This document shows, one piece after another, positions 1-5,137 of a DNA stretch of 7,111 nucleotides. Origin of the DNA: BS150m-G50 sp964501185 [NCBI: uncultured Bacteroidia bacterium] (lineage in GTDB: Bacteria > CAIWAD01 > BS150m-G50); the NCBI GenBank assembly GCA_964501185.1, contig CAZCRT010000065.1, positions 1 through 7,111 of the forward strand. Direction: 5' to 3'. The notes beneath the pieces are model-generated. The model was not told where the DNA came from. It did not search any database and saw only the letters and a list, made by a program, of their open reading frames with translations. Each line of letters opens with the position of its first letter. The stretch's first letter is position 1. The translations under genes and the position numbers were made by a program.

Positions 1-2707
1 CCCAGTGATCACGGGCCGGGGGTGCACCCCCGAAAGAATCAAGGTGGAGAGCGCCACCCCACTCCATGAAACCGAGGTTGGCGTCACGGGTTGTGGGTAG
101 ATGGTAATAGACCAGACCGATGCTGGCAGCCAGACGGGCGTTCTCCCGCATGTCGCTGTCCCAGGAGTACATCCAGGTCGCCGGGGTCGGATCGTAGGTG
201 ATCAGAAACTCGGCGGCGGTCACCTCCCGGCTGCCGAGAACCGCAAAGGGATCGTTGAGGACATTGCGTGGTGCTGCTGGAGCCGGAGCGTCACTCGGAA
301 TGGGACCGATCAACGGTTTCTGCCACATGAAGTTGGGTGCGAACTGCCAGTTACCCCGGTTATACGCCAGGCCTGAATGTACACTCATCTGGTTGCCGCT
401 GCCGGTGTACTTCAGACGCCAGCCGGTAAAGGTCTGGGTCTGGTCCGGGCCACCATCTGCAACCAGTCCCTGGTAAGCACCCTGCCCGTACCACATCCAG
501 CCACCATGGGTAAATGTCAATTTAGCCCGGCCACCGAAAGCGTCGGTGTCTTTGATATCATCCTGCAGCGCCCGGTCCTCCTTGACATAATAGAATGTCT
601 CGCCAACCTTGTTGCTGCCGGCCCAGATACCACCCAGCTCGATACCGAACGGCCCGTAGTCGGTTGTCATATGCAGACTGGTACGACGGATTGGAGGCAG
701 GGGTATGGCAGAGGAGGTAACTGTTGAAGTCTGCTCCTCCAGATCCTCCTGGTGGACCGCAGCCAGGCCAAACGAACCCATTGTGCGCTGATACTTGACC
801 AGCAGGGCGGGATTAGCACCCCACCACAGCTCCGGTCCATAGGCGACTTTCAGACCGCTCATCTGTTTCTTGAAGGTTACCTCCACACCGAGTGGTGCTT
901 CTCCACCGTAGATATCAATGTTCGGTCCGTAGTTGGCTTCCCGGTAGAAACCGAAGAAGTCCCCCTCATAACTCCAGTGGTAATGCCCACTGCGGTAAAA
1001 ACCGTTCAACTGAAACCAGCGGTCATCCCAGTTGACGGAGGCGTTATGAACCCTAAGCCGCTCGATATCGTTCATGGTTACCGAGCCGTTGTCGGTAACT
1101 ACCACCCGGGACCGCCCCCGGTTTTCATAGAAAATCTCGTCGATCGGATTTGTCGGTACGTGACCGAGATAGTTGAGGGTAAGTGTTCCGGAAACATTTT
1201 CAGCCGGATGTGCCTCAATCTCGGCAAAGTAGGTCTGCATGTGATCGAAGCCTTTGAAGGCGGGATAGACACCAGCACCTTGTTGTGCCACGTCGGGTGT
1301 GCTGACGCGACTGCCACCGGTGCTGATCGTTTCCAGCCGCATACTGAGCTCGCTCAGGCTGATCAGCTGACTGGCCTCCGCCTGCAAAGCTGCCTTATCG
1401 CTTCGCGCCTGCAGCATTGTCGTCATCAGTTCAACGGAGGCAAAATGAGCTCCGATGCGATCCAGATCCGTACCGGATGCATATGGATCGAGTGCACAGG
1501 CATCCTGCAGAGCGTAATAGGCGGCGCGGGGAAACACATTATAGTACCCCTGAGCGTCGGTGAAGCCCTTGGCACAGATTCCCCACCACTCCTCGTTCAT
1601 GTTGTTCTCACCCTCGACATAATCGTACGGATAACCGCCGTTGGGCCAGGAGGCATTGGTATCGTGAATGCTGAGGTTGGCGTCCTGCTGGTACTTCCAC
1701 CAGCCGTCGCTCCATTGGAAAGTGATCCCGCCGATGGCATTACCGACACGACCCTTGCCGGCAGACTGTTCGTAGATCTCCTGCCACTGACCCAGCAGAA
1801 AACGGGCCTGGTTGTACTGGTCCTCCTGCATGGTGCGGGCGTTGAAAGCGTCACAACCGAACTCGGTGAACATAACCGGTATGCCAAGTTTCTCATCGAC
1901 CACTTCGTACAGGTCCCGTACAGAGATACCGCGGTAGACGTTGGTACCCATGATGTCCAGGCCCTGACACTCCTCGGCGATTATGTCAATGTACCCCACA
2001 TCACCATTAGCCATTGAGACCGGGTGGTTGGGATCGAGTCGGTGCAGGTCATCGATAACGGTACCGAAGAGCCGGTACAGGTAGCGGGCTTTGGCACTCC
2101 AGCGCTCATCCTCAGGCAGAGCTTCGATCTCGAAAGAGGACCAGTGGAGACCATAATTGTTCTCATTTCCCAGCAGCCACATCAGCAGACCGGGTGTGTC
2201 CCGGAACTGGATGGCCAACTGCTCGATTTCGCCTCGTATCTGGCTGATGACTTTCGGATCGCTGTAGTCGGTAGCTGGCACCCAGACACCATCGATAGTC
2301 AGGCCATAGCGTCCGATGGGATGGTTCAGTATCGTCCAGATACCGTAATTCTCGTAGATATACTCCACCCAGCGGGGGGGGATGCCTATATACTGGCGGA
2401 TAGCATTTACACCCATATCCTGCAGCAGCGACATCTCGATTTCCAGGGCGGTTTTGATAAAGTCATCCGGCTTCCCCCAGAAATCATAGGTGTAATTCTG
2501 GCCGATAGGCATATAGCCCCAGTTCATACCGAAGACCATGAAATCCTGACCGTCAACCTGGAGTCTCTGGCCTGAATGGTCAGATATGACTTCGATGTTT
2601 AAGGTCTGTGCTGAAATAGAGGTTCCACTTAGCAGTATAAGCAAAGCAAAAACTGTGAGCAGTAAGCTCGATTTCGGTCGATAAATCGCAATCTTCTTAG
2701 ATGTCAT
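1..2707 (-). CDS. GH2-type TIM-barrel glycoside hydrolase with C-terminal outer-membrane-β-barrel-like region (partial, 3' end outside window)
   Basis: 902 codons are open to the left edge without a stop. Residues 1-33 are a signal peptide (LLLTVFALLILL, likely cut after SISA). Residues about 46-405 form a clan GH-A barrel of the GH2 C-terminal-domain type: FMVFGMNWG, MGVNAIRQYIG, the acid/base motif LLGNEN (E182) and the nucleophile motif FTEFG (E282). Conserved aromatic segments follow (FQWSDGWWKY; NNMNEEWWGI). The usual GH2 N-terminal sugar-binding and Ig-like domains are absent, so the barrel starts almost directly after the signal peptide. A helical segment (about 412-462) may be a linker. 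From about 490 onward the sequence alternates aromatic/hydrophobic and polar residues in strand-length blocks with Gly/Asp/Asn turns, rich in Trp and Tyr, as in outer-membrane β-barrels. Substrate unknown; β-glucan oligosaccharide is likely from the neighbouring GH16 genes. It probably has its own promoter. Confidence 0.88.
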   Translation of the reverse strand, partial: MTSKKIAIYRPKSSLLLTVFALLILLSGTSISAQTLNIEVISDHSGQRLQVDGQDFMVFGMNWGYMPIGQNYTYDFWGKPDDFIKTALEIEMSLLQDMGVNAIRQYIGIPPRWVEYIYENYGIWTILNHPIGRYGLTIDGVWVPATDYSDPKVISQIRGEIEQLAIQFRDTPGLLMWLLGNENNYGLHWSSFEIEALPEDERWSAKARYLYRLFGTVIDDLHRLDPNHPVSMANGDVGYIDIIAEECQGLDIMGTNVYRGISVRDLYEVVDEKLGIPVMFTEFGCDAFNARTMQEDQYNQARFLLGQWQEIYEQSAGKGRVGNAIGGITFQWSDGWWKYQQDANLSIHDTNASWPNGGYPYDYVEGENNMNEEWWGICAKGFTDAQGYYNVFPRAAYYALQDACALDPYASGTDLDRIGAHFASVELMTTMLQARSDKAALQAEASQLISLSELSMRLETISTGGSRVSTPDVAQQGAGVYPAFKGFDHMQTYFAEIEAHPAENVSGTLTLNYLGHVPTNPIDEIFYENRGRSRVVVTDNGSVTMNDIERLRVHNASVNWDDRWFQLNGFYRSGHYHWSYEGDFFGFYREANYGPNIDIYGGEAPLGVEVTFKKQMSGLKVAYGPELWWGANPALLVKYQRTMGSFGLAAVHQEDLEEQTSTVTSSAIPLPPIRRTSLHMTTDYGPFGIELGGIWAGSNKVGETFYYVKEDRALQDDIKDTDAFGGRAKLTFTHGGWMWYGQGAYQGLVADGGPDQTQTFTGWRLKYTGSGNQMSVHSGLAYNRGNWQFAPNFMWQKPLIGPIPSDAPAPAAPRNVLNDPFAVLGSREVTAAEFLITYDPTPATWMYSWDSDMRENARLAASIGLVYYHLPTTRDANLGFMEWGGALHLDSFGGAPPARDHW

Positions 2708-2713
2708 GAAAGG

Positions 2714-2719
2714 CTCCTT
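2714..2719 (-). promoter_or_regulatory. Ribosome binding site of the GH2-type gene
   Basis: The minus strand reads AAGGAG six bases before the ATG at 2707, a strong Shine-Dalgarno match. It fixes the start directly before a clear signal peptide. Confidence 0.8.
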
Positions 2720-2725
2720 AAACTG

Positions 2726-2760
2726 GTGACCTGAACTACCTCCAGGGTGCTACAGGTCAC
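2726..2760. repeat. Inverted repeat in the leader of the GH2-type gene
   Basis: GTGACCTG (2726-2733) and CAGGTCAC (2753-2760) are perfect 8-base complements with a 19-base loop, ending 6 bases upstream of the ribosome-binding site. In mRNA this could form a small hairpin or serve as a regulator half-site pair. Alone it is near what chance allows. Confidence 0.45.
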
Positions 2761-2872
2761 TGATCTCTAATAGACGATGCAGCTCGTCGTCATGTGGCGG
2801 ACCAGCTGAGAACTACTCAAAGTGGGATAGCAACCTTCTACCTGCAGCAAACAGGAAACACAGGTTGCGACA

Positions 2873-2913
2873 TGTATGGTACTTTGTTCGGTCTCAGAAC
2901 AAAGTACCATACA
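2873..2913. promoter_or_regulatory. Perfect 17-bp inverted repeat (candidate operator or leader hairpin)
   Basis: TGTATGGTACTTTGTTC at 2873-2889 is followed by a 7-base loop and its exact reverse complement at 2897-2913. The right arm covers the candidate -10 box of the GH2-type gene, and the loop covers its predicted transcription start. No run of T follows on either strand, so it does not look like a Rho-independent terminator. The structure is certain; the function (repressor operator, RNA hairpin or mobile-element footprint) is not. Confidence 0.85.
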
Positions 2914-2929
2914 GAGGGCTGTCTGTCAA
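2901..2929 (-). promoter_or_regulatory. Candidate promoter of the GH2-type gene
   Basis: The minus strand has a perfect TTGACA (2924-2929), a 17-base spacer and TACTTT (2901-2906). Read as a Bacteroidetes-type promoter, TTG is followed 20 bases later by TACTTTG, close to the TAnnTTTG -7 box. Transcription would begin near 2894, giving a leader of about 185 bases. The -10 element is a weak match to the σ70 consensus, so this is a suggestion only. Confidence 0.4.
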
Positions 2930-2980
2930 GCAAAGAATTCGCCGTCGTGCTATGCTGATACAGTCGGGTGAAGGCCTGGC

Positions 2981-3070
2981 GACTGTCAGCCCGAGTTCAA
3001 ATGCCTTGTCGAGTTGCTTCCCCGGTTCTGGTCCGCCCCCCCAGGTCCGGAAGGTGTTGCCACCGGTAGC
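2981..3070 (-). pseudogene. Remnant of a GH2/clan GH-A-type TIM-barrel glycosidase gene
   Basis: One minus-strand frame encodes 30 residues containing GGNTFRTWG, then PEPGKQLDKAFELGLTV. This strongly resembles the early TIM-barrel segment of bacterial GH2-type and glucanosyltransferase-like enzymes ('GGN-x-[IF]-R-T-W-G ... L-L-D-x-A-x-x-x-G-L-T-V'). It also corresponds in position to MGVNAIRQYIG (residues 98-108) of the intact GH2-type gene next door. Flanking residues on both sides show no family resemblance and no start or ribosome-binding site was found. It therefore looks like a fossil of a second, deleted paralogue. The match is from motif recognition over about 30 residues, so chance resemblance is possible but seems unlikely given the preserved WG and the helix pattern. 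Confidence 0.55.
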
Positions 3071-3088
3071 AGGACAGCACAGACTTCC

Positions 3089-3110
3089 CCCACAATCTTC
3101 CCACAATCTT
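3089..3110. repeat. Tandem 11-bp direct repeat
   Basis: CCCACAATCTT occurs twice head to tail on the plus strand just downstream of the GH16 copy B stop. Two units only; probably slippage in decaying sequence, with no evident function. Confidence 0.8.
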
Positions 3111-3130
3111 CCATACGAATGGCCCTGCGC

Positions 3131-4951
3131 TTACTGCAGCAGAACACACTTCCTCACATCGCTCGAATTACCAGCCACCATTCTGTAGAAATAGATCCCT
3201 GATGGGTGCCCGGCAGCATTCCAGCTGACAGCATACTCACCCGGATTCTGAGTATCGTTGACCAGGGTAGTAACCAGCTGACCACTGAGGTTGTACAGGG
3301 ACAGCTCTACCTCTGTTGTCTGTGTAAGCGTATACGTTATCGTGGTCAGAGGATTAAAGGGATTAGGGTAATTCTGCTGCAGAGTAAACTGCTCTGGCGA
3401 TATCTCCTCACCATGGCCGACCAGTATTTCTTCAGTCGAACCACCATCCCAGTAGATATCATCCAGGGCAAATTCACACTGGGCACCATTCACTTCCAGG
3501 ATAACAAACTCATAGCTCATCATCCGCAGATCAATCAACTCACCCCGGAGATCACTGACCGGAATGACGGCCTGCCCCCAGTTGCCATCCCTGACCAGCC
3601 CGTATACGGTCTGATTTGCAGGAAATTCAACATAAGACTGATTGCCCCAGGCATCGATTATCCCGATCTGAAAGGAGACGTTAGCCGGGATATTGATCAT
3701 GAATTTCAAATGACCTTCGCCAAAACCGAACAGGTTGACCTGCTGCATTGACATGATTCCGGCACCAAACCACCCCAGTCCTGTTGTAGTCCAGCTGATG
3801 ACATTCTCCCCTTCATAAGGTTCTATTGAACCGGCGGCGAGTGTCCCTTCCCAGACGTAAATCTCGGCATCTTCACCGATTACCAGGCTGTTATCAGTCG
3901 GCGTTGTGTCGGTAAACAGGCCAAATGTTCCAACTTCCTGATCGGGCGGCCCCAAATGGACTTCACCCTGCTCGTTCCACTCATAGACTCTGATATAGTC
4001 AACATACATTTCAGCCGGGAAAGGCATCGAAACCGGATCACCGCTGCCGGGATCACCGAGGTTGTAGGCATCCGTGAAAGCACCCCCGATTGCCAGATTT
4101 GCTATCAGATAAAAGGGTCTCTGAAACTCGGCCGATACTGAATCAATCTGAAAGGGATCAGTGTATAGATCGTACTCAACACTATCATCGATAGCTGTGA
4201 ACCTGAGGCTTTCTTCGTCCCAGTAGAGACGATAGGTCAGGAAGCGGCCATTGAACGGTTCATTGTAGTTATAGTAGGGACGGCAGTATTCATCTTCAGG
4301 ATCCCAGGCAATACTGCTGGCCCCGGAGGGATTATCAGGATTGACTGCTTCATCTGAATAGAAGATGGCGTTAGCCCCGACCATTTGATTCACTGTTGAA
4401 TTATCAGCGCCATTGCCACCGTTGTGTTCATCATGCAGATCCCGGAAAGCCTGGGTATGCCCCAGTTCCATGATGTCGATTTCGCCACAACGGGGCCATC
4501 CCAGATTGCTTGTACCCAGCATCCAGACCGCCGGCCAGCCACCGAGATCGAGATCAGGCACCCACACCCGGGTCTCAACTACCCCGTACTGGACCGACAC
4601 ACTGGCTTTCGTACTGATCTTACCGGAAGTGTAATCCAGGGGATTACCCCACTGATCCACAATTTCAGGTCCTGATTCCTCCCGGGCAGGTATCCGGAGG
4701 CCATTATTGCCCGGCTCACCAGGGATCTCAGAAATTTCAACATTATCTTCATGATAGAATTCCAGCTCACCGTTTCCCCAGCCCCAGGAGCCGTTACCGG
4801 TGAGTATTATCCAGTTATCCAGATTGTCGAAGTTATCTTCCCAGATCAATTCGCCGATTTCAGCATCACTCTGTCGGGGAATTGCGATCAAAGTGGCTAT
4901 CGCCAGCAGCCACACCTGCCAGGCTGTGTTCTGCGGTATTCTACCTGTCAT
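3131..4951 (-). CDS. GH16 family endo-β-1,3-glucanase (laminarinase-like), copy B, with T9SS C-terminal sorting domain
   Basis: Secreted endo-glucanase of 606 aa, paralogous to copy A. Residues 1-504 align without gaps and differ at about 42 positions. The signal peptide spans 1-30. The GH16 domain spans about 32-324 with catalytic motif GEIDIME (E157 nucleophile, D159, E162 acid/base), matching the β-bulge laminarinase form better than copy A's GEIDMME. The β-sandwich module at about 330-504 ends FALDDIYWDGG. A short linker leads to residues 522-606, a FlgD/Por-type sorting domain: LQQNYPNPFNP, LSLYNLSGQLV, PSGIYFYRMVAG and the terminal KCVLLQ. In FCB bacteria such domains direct proteins through the type IX secretion system to the surface or medium. 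Unlike copy A it has no Fn3-like domain. The specificity (β-1,3 versus mixed linkage, agar or carrageenan) is inferred from motif similarity to laminarinases. Copy A's coding end lies 80 bases upstream, consistent with one operon. Confidence 0.96.
   Translation of the reverse strand: MTGRIPQNTAWQVWLLAIATLIAIPRQSDAEIGELIWEDNFDNLDNWIILTGNGSWGWGNGELEFYHEDNVEISEIPGEPGNNGLRIPAREESGPEIVDQWGNPLDYTSGKISTKASVSVQYGVVETRVWVPDLDLGGWPAVWMLGTSNLGWPRCGEIDIMELGHTQAFRDLHDEHNGGNGADNSTVNQMVGANAIFYSDEAVNPDNPSGASSIAWDPEDEYCRPYYNYNEPFNGRFLTYRLYWDEESLRFTAIDDSVEYDLYTDPFQIDSVSAEFQRPFYLIANLAIGGAFTDAYNLGDPGSGDPVSMPFPAEMYVDYIRVYEWNEQGEVHLGPPDQEVGTFGLFTDTTPTDNSLVIGEDAEIYVWEGTLAAGSIEPYEGENVISWTTTGLGWFGAGIMSMQQVNLFGFGEGHLKFMINIPANVSFQIGIIDAWGNQSYVEFPANQTVYGLVRDGNWGQAVIPVSDLRGELIDLRMMSYEFVILEVNGAQCEFALDDIYWDGGSTEEILVGHGEEISPEQFTLQQNYPNPFNPLTTITYTLTQTTEVELSLYNLSGQLVTTLVNDTQNPGEYAVSWNAAGHPSGIYFYRMVAGNSSDVRKCVLLQ
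3440..4951 (-). repeat. Paralogous tandem repeat unit, GH16 copy B portion (partner 5443-6954)
   Basis: Partner of the copy A unit. Positions 4530-4689 (160 bp) and 3960-4042 (83 bp) are identical between copies. Most other stretches carry many synonymous differences. Homology ends at the WDGG codons, where copy A continues into an Fn3-like domain and copy B into a T9SS sorting domain. Confidence 0.9.
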
Positions 4952-4957
4952 TTCAGA

Positions 4958-4964
4958 CTCCTTT
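4958..4964 (-). promoter_or_regulatory. Ribosome binding site of GH16 copy B
   Basis: The minus strand carries AAAGGAG, six bases before the ATG at 4951. This is a strong Shine-Dalgarno match. It decides the start against the in-frame ATG at 5032, which overlaps copy A's stop as TAATG but would add 27 charged, cysteine-containing residues in front of an otherwise normal signal peptide. Confidence 0.8.
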
Positions 4965-5012
4965 GTATACCTGCAACTACATAGGTTTACAGGACTATAT
5001 TGCCGTCTACAT

Positions 5013-5137
5013 TTACCTGTGAAAAAGGACATTATCTATGAAGACTGTATTGGGATCGCCGGAGATCAGCAGCTGTGCCAGGTGCTCCCGGCTGGTCAGG
5101 GTAGTGAACTCGCTCAGTGGGATATCGAAACTGATCC
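5013..5137 (-). pseudogene. Out-of-frame duplicate of the upstream gene's 3' end (β-sandwich tail remnant)
   Basis: Read in the frame beginning at 5135, the minus strand encodes 40 residues, ISFDIPLSEF to FIDNVLFHR, then TAA at 5013. Of these, 39 match the last 40 residues of the gene ending at 6968; the one change is Tyr to Phe in the final strand. The remnant has no start of its own. It overlaps the 3' end of GH16 copy A in a different frame (+1 relative to copy A), so copy A's ribosomes read it as nonsense and stop at 5032. A one-base frame change upstream would fuse this tail to the Fn3-like domain of copy A. The domain would still be incomplete, because its first strands are absent. It is most likely a by-product of tandem duplication or recombination. 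Confidence 0.8.
5016..5137 (-). repeat. Direct repeat, left copy (partner at 6971-7092)
   Basis: The 122-bp segment aligns without gaps to 6971-7092 (offset 1955). Positions 5077-5137 are identical over 61 bases, with only four mismatches over 5041-5137. Similarity stops sharply at 5137/7092, which marks a recombination breakpoint, and weakens towards 5016. Confidence 0.85.

Larger units (their letters stand above)
2708..3130. other. Intergenic region between GH16 copy B and the GH2-type gene
   Basis: This 423-bp gap is the only long non-coding stretch. From right to left it holds a tandem 11-bp repeat (3089-3110), a short coding remnant of a glycosidase (2981-3070), a candidate promoter (2901-2929), a perfect 17-bp inverted repeat (2873-2913), weaker inverted repeats (2830-2836 with 2862-2868; 2726-2733 with 2753-2760) and the ribosome-binding site of the GH2-type gene. 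No T-rich hairpin terminator for copy B was found. Confidence 0.8.

Noticed and set aside
752-2017. 421-codon open frame on the plus strand
   Set aside because: It lies entirely antisense to the GH2-type gene, has no signal peptide or recognisable domain, and reflects codon bias of the minus-strand gene. The minus frame carries clear catalytic motifs.
2873-2913. Inverted repeat as a Rho-independent terminator of GH16 copy B
   Set aside because: No T-run follows on either strand, the stem is not GC-rich, and it is more than 200 bases past the stop codon.
2894-3106. Minus-strand 70-codon frame as a functional small gene
   Set aside because: It would need a TTG start and has no ribosome-binding site; only about 30 central residues resemble a known family and both ends look random. 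Treated as a gene remnant.
3089-3110. Tandem 11-bp repeat as a CRISPR or origin iteron
   Set aside because: There are only two units without spacers and no associated replication or Cas genes.
4952-5032. Earlier ATG for GH16 copy B at 5032, overlapping copy A's stop as TAATG
   Set aside because: It would place 27 residues before a complete signal peptide, and the strong AAAGGAG ribosome-binding site serves the ATG at 4951. The added segment is the duplicated gene tail and spacer.
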